From assembly GCF_910596095.1 (NCBI RefSeq), contig NC_056534.1, positions 36,317,588 through 36,381,587 of the forward strand: a DNA stretch of 64,000 nucleotides, read 5' to 3'. Below, piece by piece: positions 35,309 to 48,200 of this stretch. Origin of the DNA: Thunnus maccoyii. Its lineage: Eukaryota; Chordata; Actinopteri; Scombriformes; Scombridae. The notes under the pieces were generated by a model. The model saw only the letters and a program-made list of their open reading frames with translations. It was not told where the DNA came from and made no database searches. A program made the position numbers and the translations under genes. Positions within the stretch are counted from its first letter, which is position 1. Each line of letters begins with the position of its first letter.

Positions 35309-38300
35309 ATGGATACCCGCAAGGAAAACAAGGTAAGAAAACAACCCATGAAACCCAAAACGACGAAGCGAAAAGAAAAGAAATATAAAACCGGGAGGTT
35401 TATCAGAAGGAAATCGCTGCGATCTTTTGGGAATTTCATGGGAAGGATCCTTAAAACTTTGGGCACTTTGGCGCACTTTGGCGACGCGCAACCGCCGGAC
35501 GCAGAGGACGACGACGGCGGCTTCGGGCAAAGCTCTACCGGGGGTTTCAAAGACGACTGTTTGCAGATCCCCAGGGAGGGAACCGTGAAGAAGAGCTCCA
35601 CGGTGTCCTCTCACGGCTCGGTAAAAGACAGGCTGTCGTGGTGCCACGGCGACAAGACTCCCGGGGTGCTGGGACTGAAGAACCACGGCAACACCTGTTT
35701 CATGAACGCCGTGGTTCAGTGCCTCAGCAACACGGACCTGCTGGCCGAGTACCTCGGGCTGGAGCAGTACAAGTCGGATATGTGCCACAGGAGGGTGAAC
35801 GGGGAGGTGGGAGGCGAGGAGCCGCAAACCGCCAGGGGAGAAGTGACCGAGCAGCTGGCGTCGCTGGTTCGAGCGCTCTGGACGCTGGAGTACACGCCGC
35901 AGCTGTCTGTGGAGTTCAAGGTGAGGAGAGAGTGGGCACTGGATTGTTGATGGTGCGATGAGCTTTACCTCAGTAAACTGTGTGGGTTTGCTTTTTGATT
36001 AATTGCACATTTAAGAATATGTAGGCTACTAATAAACCCCAATGAAACCACAAACACAGGGCCTTGAGGTGGTTTATCAAATTACCACAAACTAATTTAT
36101 ACATAGAAAACCTGAGGTCAGGTATTCAAGGATGGGGTGCTGATGGGTTTCTGGGCAAAATATAATTAACCTGCCATGGCTGCTGTGTGTGTGCACTGTG
36201 CTTGGTGAGACAGGGTCACACATTGCACAGTGAATGGGGAGAGGGGGGAGACAGGGGCCCAATAGGGACTGCACAGGAAATTTGTGCCTCAGGGCTCCTT
36301 GCTGGTTACTCCAGCCATGGATAAAAGAATAACCTGTGTCATTATCTTCAGACTAGATTACTTATAGTCCACATTCTTCACATAAAATCCCCCCAGTGGG
36401 CTGCTTGTTAAAAAGTTTGTTTACCTCAGCACACAGTTAATAGTGTCTCTGGAGCAAGTTGTGCATCCTGTGCCCTCCCCAGAAGATGTTAACAAATGAT
36501 TACAGGCCATACATTGGCAAAACAAATATTGAACGAACACACAATCAGGTGAGCACTTTATTGGATGCGTTTTAAAGGTCAATGGTCAACCTCTGTGTTC
36601 CATTTCCTTGAAATGTGTCAGTATTTGAAAGGAGGAGCCAACCATGATTCATGTGAAGCAGTAATAATAAAAACCACCTGACCAGGTTACATCACAGGTT
36701 CGACATTTTATTATTGTTTGTTGAACTAGTGTGTTGTGTGCGCAGGACATGCGGTTACTGATTACACACAGGCTGCAGTGTCTCTGCTTGACTCACCTGC
36801 CCACCAACAATCTAGCGCCTCAAGGTGGTGTGTCTGCATTCCTAGACCGTCATGTGGAGTGAGAAGGGGGTCAAGCACTACAGTTTTATTCACTGCAGCT
36901 GTGAAATGCATGTTAAACTAATGCAGTGACCACCTTGCAATCACAGCATCACCTTTTCTAATTAGAAGGAAATTGAATCAAGAAGTGGTCACAAACTTAT
37001 ACAAAGCAGCCGTTTCAGTGTTGTATTCAGTCGTGGTTGTTGTGAGCCAGGACTGCAGGGCCTCCAACCTTCCCTCTGGGCTTACTGGATGACAGTCAAC
37101 CAGTAGGCTTACTGAGGGGTGACTGCTCTGTTGCATCAACAGCCCGGGGGAAGTTATCGGGGAGGGGGTATGCACCTTGTGCACCAACACGCACACAATC
37201 GTACAGGGATATCATTTATAATGGAAAAGGTTGAATTTCATGACAGTGACTTTGGATTTGACTTTGTTCCTCACCCACAACCAAGAGTTGGTAATAAATT
37301 AATAACAAGCATATGGGAGAGAAAGAGTACAGTGTATTCCACAGCTGTAAGGGAAAGGTAGTGGTTAATACAGAAGAGTAAAGATGAGATTGATGCTGTT
37401 TTGATCTGATTATTGCATTAATGTTAAGCACCTGCACTACAACTTTCAAACTCACATGCAGCCTCACTTACAGGCGCGCCTGCCTATATTTAGAATACTG
37501 AAAAGGCCTTGAATGAAGAAATGTTTAGTAGTAATTAATGAATTTACATCCTGTTTACAGTTTGTACATGATGACATTGACCCATTATGATTTCAGACAA
37601 AGGACACAGGACAAAATATATGAAAAATATACAGAAGCTTACTTAAGTCATGTATGAACTCTGTTAATGTGGGTTAAACACGGTGACGTCCATAACATCA
37701 CCTTCCTAAAATAATGGCCCAAGTCATTTTTTTCAGATTTCTCTTAAAACACAAAAAAAATGTTTTAGCATCATGAGGAGATGGGCCATTATTTTAGGAT
37801 ATGCTGGAAGGGAACACTGAATATAAGTCATTGCACTTAATATCTGAAGGGGTTTCCTGTATTTGAATAGACGTATTCACCTTTTCCTCTATTTTGGATC
37901 TAATACCTCTCATTATACTCGGCTACAATAAAAGAAAAACATGTCCTTCACTCCTTACCCTTTCCCGCATCGACACAGCGATTTGTGTCTGTCTGCTCAT
38001 CCCAGGGTGAAACTGCAGAGAGGATGTTTACTGGAGCAAGTGCATTCAGCCTGGAAAAGAAGGAGCCCCCCTGCTGAGATGCATCCAATGGTGTGCACTC
38101 AGAGGGAGAGAAAAGAAAAAGAGGGAGGGAGAGACATTATAGAAAACAAAACTATCATCCCTCCTGTGATCTGTAGAAGCCCCCCCCCCCTCTCCACCGA
38201 CTGTTGTCAGAAAAAGGGACAGACCGCTTTGATATAACGGATCATTATTTCCAAATTCCTCCACTCTTGAAGAGAAGCACTGGCCTGCGAAGAAGTGATA

Positions 38301-38456
38301 AAATAAACTTTTCTCAGGAATACTTGCTTGCTTGCTTACGTGCTCTCTCTAAATTTTTTTGTTCTTTTGGGATTGGGATTAAGAGTGAGTCAGAGTCATG
38401 AGCCTGTCAGTAAGAGTCACAGTGTTTCAGTTGAAAATAGCAGAATGACCTCAGGC

Positions 38457-38487
<31 letters not shown>

Positions 38488-41400
38488 AAAGATACAGTAG
38501 TATATCAGCATTTAATGTTACATCCTCTTGAGGAGTGTGACTTGAAGCTGAAAAACAAGTTTTTTGTGCTAGAGTACTGTGTCTGTCTGTAATACTGCAA
38601 TACTGACAAACACTCACAATAAGAAAATACATTTAAATTCATATTCAGCCACCACAAAATTTAAGAGTTTGTGCCAAAACCTAATCAAATTTGTGCTGAA
38701 TGTGAAAAAGAAACAAAACAAATCAGTTCTGTGAATCACTAGACTGTTTCAAGAAGCACCGGCGCCTCTCACTAATATTATAAATGCAGAATAACTGATG
38801 ATTTTAAAGTAGCTGGAACCAGGGGAGTTGGAGTTTTTGCTCAAGAAGTGACTATTAATCGATTATCGAAACTTGAATTGATTAACTGATGAATCTTGCA
38901 ACTTGAATGTACACCAATCTCTGTGTGTTTGTATGTTAACTTTATCTCATTGGCCGATAATCAGTTTTGCACTTACCTCATTTGTAAAATTACCCACGCT
39001 CTCATCAGATTCTTAAAAGTCTTATACAGTCAGTTTGATTGATATGAAATGTGCAGGTATGCTTGCAAATGGCATCAACCCAGTGGAGGTGCTGTATTTA
39101 AAGGTCACAATTTCAAACTTAGCCACAACTGCTTCACTGCACGTTTGATGTTGATTAAATCTGGAGGGATGAAGTGTCCTTTTATTGCTTGGTCTAGAAC
39201 TTGTCTACATCAATTTGACTTGATGACAGAGTGAGCTCTGTCTCTATTTTGCAGCTTCACACTCCTGACCTAAAGGTTTTAACAACTCAGTAACTACTTT
39301 CCAAAGTTTCAGAGAGGAGAGCCTGGATTCATCTTTTTACGCTTGACAGGATGCAGCTCTGTAAGGCTAGAGGATCTCAGCCAGGAAGATGAAGCCTGGT
39401 GTTTTAAGGAGTTCTTGTTTGCTCTGGGAGTGCAGGAAGTGTGTGACAGTGAGGCAGGGCAGACTGATGGTTTATTTGTCTTTTCTTGTCTCTGCTCTCC
39501 TTCAAGGACCACTATCATTCTCACCCGCAGCGCTGAGGATGTATACGTGGTTTGTAGACTCGCACACATGGCCGTGGGGATATGCACCACCTGGACTGTG
39601 TGCTGAATTTGCACGGCGGGGCTTTTTCAATAGAGCAGATGTCGCTAGAGATTATAGCAAAAAAAAATGAAGGTAGAAGTAATGTTATTTTTTTTGCTTT
39701 CAAGCATACAATAGATCAGTGTATTCTTTATATTGGGTCGTAGACATGCGGTAGTGTCTATATGTCAGCTGTTGAAGTGAGTGTGGAAGTAATAATGCTT
39801 TAAACACTTCATCTTCCACTTATTAAACACAAGCTAGCCCATTTACAAGTGCTGTAACAGAGCCACCATATGATGTTTGACAAGCAGCATGCATTCCCAC
39901 GATTCACTGAGCCGCACTCCATTATACCTACACCGCTGTGACAAAAGGCAATAAAGAAACACAAGGAGAAGTCTGTCTGGGCTGTATCTGTGTACGCACT
40001 ACAATATATGAGACCTTTTCCCACCAGGTTTATTATCCCTCCCATGATTTATGTACCAAGCCTCAACGATGTGGTGTAAGAAGCCATGGGAATAAATCCA
40101 TCTTTTACTATCCCGGGGTGCTAGACTGTGATCACCCAATCATGGAAAAGAGTCCAATAGACTGACTCTCCTGCTTTATCTCAGTGAGGGGAAGCACATG
40201 GAAATGGCATATATGTTCAAACGGCTCTCAACACCGTGTCAGGTAACAAGACTCTCAGTTGTGCACATGGTAGCGTATTTACAGCCTCAGCTGTGGATCC
40301 TCAGAATGTCAATTTTTCAGTTTCAGCAGAGCCCAAGGAGCCTTCCCCGAGCTGTAAACCATTCAGAGGCGATTATTTCCATTGCATCTCATCCCTTCTT
40401 ACTTCTCACTGATCGCCTGTAAATCCCACACCAGGGACATCTGCGGACACGCAGACTTTGTTCAGTCTTGACTAGCTGGCACCTTTATCGGAGGATTTCC
40501 AAGCTTCTCAGCATTTCAGAGAAAATATGTGTGTGTGTGATTTAGAGATGTTGCATTTAGTTTTGTCATCATGAATGCCTGCCTGCCTGTTCTCCATTGT
40601 TCTGGAGGTGAATCCAGCATGGCCTTGGATGACACAGGAAGGAGCAGGCTGAATTAGTTTAGACTCGGACGGATGGTAGGAGGAGGACAGGTGCTACACT
40701 GCTAAGAGTGGCTCATCTGTGTGTGCGCTCCGAGAGTAGCTGGGCTGACTGGAGCTCAGCTGGGACAGATTAGTGAAGGGAATGGTTCTTATATGATAGA
40801 GAGGAAAAGAAAAAAAAGAAAAAGAAAGAGGACTGAGAGAGAGAGAGAAAGAATGAAACATAGATGGAAGAAACATAGATAGATGAAACACAGCGTGTAG
40901 GTAGAGAGAGAGAGAGAGAGAGTGGTATGAGTGGAGGCTGTAAATGATGACTTCCGTGTGTCCAGTCCGTTCCGACAGCAAAGGTGAGCCTGCAACACAC
41001 GGCTGCTGAAAAATGAAACTGTGAATGGAGCAGCCGGTAATGACAGATTCCATCCAGCCTCATTCCAGCCACACCTGTGGGGGGGTGGATACTATGTGTG
41101 TGTGTGTGTGTGAAAAAGAAAAGTGTGCAGTACCTCTTATAATTTGTCAGTATAACTCTCTGTCCGTCACCGAGGAATCCATCCGGGCCTGTTTGACAGG
41201 TTGAACCATGATGAGGTGAGGTAGTCTAAATGGGTTTTTTAGGGAGAGAGAGGAGAGCCATTTGCTTGATGTATGTTGATAGTGAATTCCTGCCCTGCCA
41301 GAGCTCTGATCCGTCATTGTTTACAGAATAGGAGGATGGATGTGGGGAGGGCAGTAGGGGGTAATGGTGTGAGGTGAAGCAAAGGTAGCAAGACAGGACA

Positions 41401-44400
41401 CTAAAGCAGAAACGGGCAGGGGAGGAGGGGGGTCTTGCCAGCCTGCAGTCCGGCCTCCGCTGACCGCTGGGAGGTCATGACCCCTGCTTCGGAGACTGCG
41501 CAGGTCTGTCGTTGTCTTTTGTCATTCTGTTATCTTTCTTTAATGCTTTTTTTTCCTTCTTTGTTATTTTTGTGCGTTTGTGGAAAAGCTGGCAGTCCTT
41601 TATTCACCAACAAGAAAGAAAATCTATTTAAAAGACATGAATCAGACTCTATATTCCCAAACATTGACTGTTTATTAAAATGTATTTTATTCAAACGCAA
41701 CATAAGTCGGCCTTTTGGATGAGTAACATCTTTCAGATTTCGTCAGGTTCCAGTTTGTAAGAGACCGAGCTGGCAGACAACGGAGACTCAGGTGGTTTCA
41801 AAAAGGAGGGTTTTTATTTTACCCCAAAAAATGCAAAAAAAGGTACAAAGGGGAACATATATACTGGCTGATCAGACCATCACACAAGAGGGGTAACTGA
41901 CAAATGACAAACACTACCAACTAAGCAATAAACAACAGAATCCCCCCCAAAACAGGTTAACACAACTAAATCAACTAAAGCAAAAATACCCAACTAAACA
42001 TTCAGTAAAGAGAGACAAACAATATGACTAAACTTGAAATAAACAGTTCCTCCCTATGAGCTGGCAGGACTTGGTATGACCCAATTAGCCACTTCCTGTA
42101 TTTAACCATTCCATGTCCTGATGCACGTCCTTTGCCCGGGCCTGGCCAGATGTCCCCCAGGAGCAGCATCCCGACACTGGTAACTCAAAAAATGAAAATT
42201 ACAACAACTTAAGCTAATGACAAAAGTTAACCGAATGTGCAAATAGAAACTAATGTACTGCCAAACTGTAAAATAAAATGAGTATGATGTATGAAACAAA
42301 ATCCAGTGTGTTATTTATTTGTATGTAATTAAATTAGCTAACTGAGGAAAAAATGAACTACAAATGTAAAGTATGAGTGCCAGCTGGGATACAAACTTCA
42401 ACGCAGCTGTGTGGCTGCATGTGTGACCATCACACAGTTCAATAATTACAGGTTGGATTCAGGTGTCTGCTGCAAATTTCATTAAAAAAAAGTAAACAGC
42501 CCTAAACTGAGAATAATTAGAGGCTATACAGCATTGTCTGAAAGGCTCAGACTAGTGAAGAAAAAACACTGATGAATAAAATCAATAAATGAAACAAAGC
42601 TTGTTGAGAGAAAGAGAGAGAATGAAAGCGAAATGCTGTCTTAACCCACTACATCAGGTCAGGTCCTATTGGGTTTGGACTGAGAATCAGATCGTCGGTC
42701 TAGACTGATCAATAGTTCTTACAAAAAGCCCTCAGGATGACCCTTATCCCGCCTTTATCCTCTCCTTGACTAGCTCTCAAGTGTTTGCTCAACAAACACT
42801 TAAGATCCCACCAGAGCGGCGCTCAGGTCAGCTCTGAACGCTAATGTTTGCAGAAGAACTCGACATTTCAACATACCTGCCTCTCCCTCAATCTCTCATT
42901 ACTGTTTTCTTCTTTCCAGTTCTCCCCTTTTACAAAAGAATGAATTTTTAAAAAAAAGACTTAATGCCTAGGAATACAACTTAACCACTTTATGAAATCA
43001 CTTTTAAGTGCCTTTGAGGCTGTGTGGTGCATTTCACTGGAGAGACGCTGAAAGACAGCACTGTAAACAGATATCAAAGACATGAGAAAAACTACTATCC
43101 CCAGCTGTGACACACACACACACACACACACACACCCAAACAGAGAGAAAGTGATGAGAGAGGGGGGGGGGGGAAGCAGAGATGAGGCCAGCGGCGAAGT
43201 CATCCCCCTCGTCTTAATGAAGTCATAACCTCTTGATGTCATCGGCTTTCTGTTCCCAGACTCAGCCTGGTAATCGTAACCTTGGAAACTCTCCCTTTCT
43301 CATCCTTTTGTGTTTTCATCCTCCTTATTTTTTTCTGGTAGCTTTGAGGAAACTTCGGTTTTCTTACTTTTTTCATTTCTGGGCCAGCCACAACTGCGCC
43401 GTCCTTTTTTGATAGGAAGACAGAAGAACAGTTGTAGGTTGGTTGAAACTCCCAACAGCCCCGTTCTCTCTCTCCATCTGTCCCTCATCCCTCCATCCCT
43501 CCATCCCCTGTCGGTGCTTCCTTATAGTGATGAAGCTCATTAGCAGGCTGTCTCCGCCAGGTAGAGGGGGGCCTCCCTCCCGTGTTTATATTTAGATACT
43601 GGGATACTGCAGGTATGATGTGGTGACTTTTAATGAGGTGTGGAGCCGAGCTGTCAGTCACACACACACACAGAGAGCTAGAGAGAGAGAGACAGAGAGA
43701 TAGAGGAGTGGCCACCTAGTGTAATGTTATTGCTGTCATTAGTGTTGTCTGTCATTTTCTCTGTCTGACTCATGAACTTACAACTCCTTCCTCGTGATTG
43801 AATTAGACAGTCTGGCTGGGGTTTTTTTTCCCTGGTAACACCTGTCAGCTATTTTTTATTCTCCTTTGGTTTTCAATGTATGAATGTGTTAAGAGAATGA
43901 TTTCTTACAATCTGACACTCAGGTATTGATGTATCTGGTTTGGTTTACTGATGCTGTTTGTTTTATTTAATTGCCCAAAGTGGTAAAATCTTACTTAATG
44001 GGTTTATTTCACTTGTTTCCAGTGTGTCCATTTTTTTTTTAGTAGCAATAAAATGATCTTCCTTCTGATATCTTTGAAGGTATTGTCCTAAATATTCTTC
44101 AAACAAGTCAAACTAGACCTGCAAGCAGGTTAACCGCCGTCAACTCACTGAGAACATACTTACTCTACTGGAAATGTCTTTGGATGAAGAGAATTTCCCA
44201 ACCCTAGGCACGCAATTTAATCAGAATCCAATATAAATGGCTTGTCAGGGCCTGTTAAGTTTTACGACCATCAACTTTGGTCAGCGGAAATTGGCAGAAG
44301 ACTTTCTGTGTCGTTTGTAATTATGGTTGTTTTGGTTCTGTTGAATTATATCTCCAATTTTTGTAATGAAATAGTGCTATCAAGAATGGTTACACATTTA

Positions 44401-45258
44401 ACACACGCGCTCGCTTTTTGTTTTCTCTCGGCCTGCCTTGCTCACACACACAGGTTAACATATTTCACTCAAACAAATGGTTCAGATTCACTAATTTGAC
44501 CCCAAAAAAATAGTGAAATTGCCAGTACGTAAATTTGCCAGATAAATTGATGTGCTGGTAAAATACAACAGGCAGAATCACCTCCAAGTAGATCTGTGTG
44601 AGCTCTTTTTTATCCGTGGATGTGTGTGAACAACATAAAGCTGAACACCGTGAGTTGTATTTGAGAATATAGTGAATAGTGTTTTTTCTGGGACTCGCCT
44701 GATTTGCTGCCTACATTTGCCACAGCGTAGTGTTGCTGAAGTGCTCTCTGCCATAGGTTTTTTTTTTTCTGGGAACACTTGACTATTCAGTTTTCATAGA
44801 GAGGCCCAAAGATAATTATGAATTATTTAATTACATGGTCTTATCATCGCCAAATAATGTCTTACATATGTTCTTAAGAGATTGTACATGTGTAGTGATA
44901 AGAGTTAAAAAAAAAAAAACCCATCTGTGCTTTTTTTTCCCCATCTGTCTCCTGAGTGCTTCAAGCCGAACCAGCTCTAACTTACAAATGACGAATCACC
45001 ACGTTCCATGTAATCATGACCTAATTTTGTCAGGATTTAATGACTTTTGAAATCACCCAAAGTGACGGCGTAATTATGATGTCTCTTCTCTTCCCCCAGA
45101 GCATAGTGGCCAAGTACGGCTCTCAGTTTCGGGGAAACTCTCAGCATGATGCCCTGGAGTTCCTCCTCTGGCTTTTGGACAGAGTTAATGAAGATGCCAA
45201 TCCAAGCTCCAACAACAACAGCAACAGCAGCAGCAGCAAGACCAAAGCCAACGTCAAG
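35309..45258 (+). CDS. usp43: ubiquitin carboxyl-terminal hydrolase 43, first two coding exons (partial gene)
   Basis: USP43 is a cysteine protease that removes ubiquitin. Coding exons are 35309-35920 (204 residues) and 45100-45258 (53 residues), both in phase 0. The ATG has a strong context (gccATGG). The N-terminus is very basic (KTTKRKEKKYKTGRFIRRKS), followed by an acidic and Ser-rich linker. The catalytic domain then starts with the Cys-box GLKNHGNTCFMNAVVQCLSN, with active-site Cys130. LVRALWTLEYTPQLSVEFK and KYGSQFRGNSQHDALEFLLW match human USP43 closely and include the second conserved USP box. Exon 2 ends with an Asn/Ser run (NNNSNSSSS) not recalled from human. The His-box and the remainder lie beyond the right edge. 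Intron 1 is 9.2 kb. The gene follows cfap52 in the same orientation, as in human. Confidence 0.95.
37704..37799. mobile_element. 96-bp foldback (MITE-like) element
   Basis: Perfect 18-base terminal inverted repeats, TCCTAAAATAATGGCCCA at 37704-37721 and its exact complement at 37782-37799, enclose a 60-base AT-rich core. The core has its own small inverted repeat (AAAACA...TGTTTT). The structure fits a short MITE or a structured non-coding element. No clear target-site duplication was seen and I do not recognise the family. Confidence 0.55.
38457..38485. repeat. T-run of 29
   Basis: Twenty-nine consecutive T bases. It could be the A-tail of a minus-strand retroposed fragment, but no element was recognised beside it. 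Confidence 0.9.
38850..38900. mobile_element. possible fragment of the teleost foldback MITE
   Basis: The stretch contains TTAATCGATTATCGAAACTT and GATTAACTGATGAAT, which resemble the terminal part of the element seen at 61254-61613. It is short and degraded, so low confidence. Confidence 0.3.
41756..42176 (-). mobile_element. probable solo LTR of an LTR retrotransposon
   Basis: This 421-base block begins TGT and ends ACA on both strands. Read on the minus strand it starts TGTCGGGATGCTGCTCC, has a TATA-like CAGTATATATG, then an AATAAA signal (aaaataaaaacc). It ends CTCGGTCTCTTACA, so U3, R and U5 come in the expected order. No gag, pol or tRNA primer site follows, so it looks like a solo LTR. 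The flanks cagtt and ctggt match at only 3 of 5 bases, so a target-site duplication is at best decayed. The superfamily is not certain; a Ty3/gypsy type would fit. Confidence 0.5.
42779..42801. repeat. 9-bp perfect hairpin
   Basis: AAGTGTTTG and its exact complement CAAACACTT flank the five-base loop CTCAA, in usp43 intron 1. It is short and may be chance. Confidence 0.4.
43110..43136. repeat. (CA)n microsatellite
   Basis: About 13 CA units, followed 25 bases later by an imperfect G-run. Confidence 0.9.
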
Positions 45259-48200
45259 GTGAGTCCGTTGCCCCACCAGCAGCCGCTCGTCATCACTGCT
45301 GTTGGTTTGACTGGCTTAATGGAATCAGTGAATAGACTCGAGGGTTGCTTGTGAGATAGCTACCGCTGTTGCTGCAGTAGCTTGGAATGGTTTTGATATT
45401 TGCAATCAAGCCTTCTAACAGTTTCTGCTAAAGTTGGCTGTCACTTAATGGACACAATTAGGCTGAGTACACGTTACAGATGTCCTGAACTGATTCTGAG
45501 GATCCTAGCTGGCATCGGCTAAAATAAACCCGATCAAGATGCCAAAGCTTTACTTACTGTCCTCACTTCAGCTGCGGTGCTAGTGTGGCAAAAGCTTCTC
45601 TCTTTTATTACAGCCTACAATGCCAGCATTTCACTGCATATAAAGCTCAAAATTGGAATGTGAAAAATAATTTGGAGTTCTGACACCGAGGTTGGCAAAG
45701 TACACTGCTTCGCTCCGCTCTCTCTCTTTCTCATTGGCACAGAGCGGCGTACAAAGCGTTCAGGTAGCAGCTTCTCATTGTTAGCCGGCGCTGACCGTCG
45801 CTTTCACGGGTTGAAATGACAAACGTAGCCGGTGGCGGCGAGTAACTAGATGATAGGCCGACTCAGACCTTGCAGTTGATCAGGTTTGTGTGCTCTCTGC
45901 TAGCTGTACTCTGCCACAGATCTTCTGTAACACTGCTGTCCAATAGTGGGTGAACTGAATATTTCTGTAGTGACCACAACTCTTCTCTCTAGCTAATCGC
46001 ATCACATCAATTTCAGGAGTCACATTCTCAATCATTCAATCATTTAAGATGATCAATTTAATAGGTAGGACCTTCAGTGTTTAGATGAAGTAGCTTGTAG
46101 TAAACTACACCTGTCATTTCAATGTGTTCAGTTGAAGTAAATGTAAATATGGAATCTGACTCAGTATGGGCAGATACCCAATATTCTTATAAAAGACTCA
46201 GATCTGGGTCGGGGCCAAAAAAAACTTGGGCAGGACATACTTGCCAAAAACAAAGATTTAGCTGTTCAGCACGAGTTTATGAGAAGAGAGGTAGCCTCCC
46301 TCAATATTGGAGCAGAGTCAGTGCTGACTCATTAAATGTGAGTAGGTCACAGACACAATTTGACTGAGTCCTTGAGCCTTCCCAGACATCCCAATCTCTT
46401 CAAACAAATTAGATTTTTTTTTTTTTTTTTTTGTGAAGTACTTGATGATAACTTCTGAGAGCTGTAATCAATTGTATCCAATTAGAACTCGGAAAGCGGC
46501 CAAGAGGAATATATATATATAATATGCCTCCTGGTTCCAAGCTAGCATCTTCACCAAATTCAGTTTTGTGGCCATCTTTTTCATTACTGCACAAATGATT
46601 GCACAGGTAGCAGAAATAGAGATCCGCTGCTTCACATTATTGTCCATATGGCACAGTCAGATTGCACAAAAACCTGTCAAATTTAGTTTTTTTGCAAGAC
46701 AGCAGAGTACCATTATGATCCAACCTCAGGTGCAGAATTGTGTGACACTGAGAGTATTGTTTTATGAGACAGAGCAGTTGCATGATGTGCTACGAAATTA
46801 AGCAGACCTCGTTATCTAAAGCTCAGTATGGTAGTAACCCCAAAGGTCTGCGAACGGAGCTCCGAGTGGAACTGCATCTGTGATAAGTCAGTGTTGCAGT
46901 TTACTAGAAACCCATTGGGCCTTGGTCTGAAATGAAACCATTGTGTGGAGTGAGTCTGTGAGAGGTAAAAGGAGAAGCTGTTGAAATGCCATTCAGCCGT
47001 TCCCCCTCTCTGTCTGTCTCTGATGTGGGTTGTTCACCTTGCAACCCTGCACTCGGAAAAGGAGCCAGGGCTGGACGTGATGCAGCGAGAGGGAGTGAAG
47101 GGCAGACACATCATGACTGAGCTGATGACGTTTTATCATGACTAGAGTCTGACATGAACACCTGCCAAGAAGCAACAGCCAATAAAATTAGTCTTTGGTG
47201 GATATATGGATTGGATTGGAGTGCAGTTTCAGTGTCAGACTTCTCGGAAACTTGCCTTGCATCACAAACATCTCTGCAGGGGACAAATACAAAGTGCAAA
47301 AATACATTACATGTAGTTGCAATGTAGGTATGCATCTTTTGTCGATTTGTCTTGATATAGAGTATGTAATGGAATATGTATGTGTGTGTGTATACATTAA
47401 ATACTGGATACGAAAACCTGCTGTGATCAACACCCACTGTGAGAAACCCCTTGTGTTTAATTACGTTTGCTGAGTGTCTTTCTGTAAGAGTCTGCCTGGA
47501 ATTTGGTGGCAGCGATGCTGGTCCTGCCTCCACTCTGGGCCTCACTGCGCTGCCAGCTGAGGACATCCAGTCCTGTTAGTAAATGAGTAGTATTATGAGC
47601 TGAATTGTCACTGTGCTGCCACCCAATGCCCAGCTCCCCTTCTCTGACAGGAGCACTAATAGAGGCAGCCTTTATGCTACATAAACAGCTTAGGGCCGTG
47701 GCTCTCATTAGGCCGCCAGTGAATCATGATACGATAAAGCCAGCTTTCCTCACACTGCTATGAGGCAGAGAAGAGAAAAAAAATCTTCATGTCTGTTTTT
47801 TCTAAAAATGAAACGCTCGTCCCCTTTCCTGTGAATTGATTTCATTCAGGTTGCACAGTGCTCTCATGCTTCTATCGCTGATAATGTGGAACTCCAGTTT
47901 TGGAGATTGCAGTCTCCTTTAAAATTTGGTGACCTGGTGATCTGTGTACAAAACATTTTCAGAAACAGTTGGATGAAAACACACATAAAGTAATGTGCAC
48001 ATTCACACACATGTAAACCACCCAGTCTTCTTTATGTTTTGTCATGCATGTCTCAAAGCTGTAAATTATATCTATATCTCCTCCTTAGTTCAGACTTTTA
48101 ACATGAAGTTTTATTATAACAACGCACCAGCAGAAACAACAAATTCCTGACACCGATTATACAAGTTTATAGCCTGATATAAACTGGTATAATCATCCCA

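Larger units (their letters stand above)
35921..45099 (+). other. usp43: usp43 intron 1
   Basis: This 9.2-kb intron has no recognised coding exon. It carries a 96-bp foldback element (37704-37799), a T-run, a possible MITE fragment near 38850-38900, a probable solo LTR (41756-42176), a (CA)n run (43110-43136) and G-runs near 43161. The purine-rich block at 40800-40925 is simple repeat. Confidence 0.8.

Noticed and set aside
35273-35827. 184-residue minus-strand frame
   Set aside because: Antisense of usp43 exon 1; GC-rich coding DNA often leaves the opposite strand open.
47111-47566. 151-residue minus-strand frame in usp43 intron 2
   Set aside because: No domain, no splice context and AT-rich composition typical of random frames.
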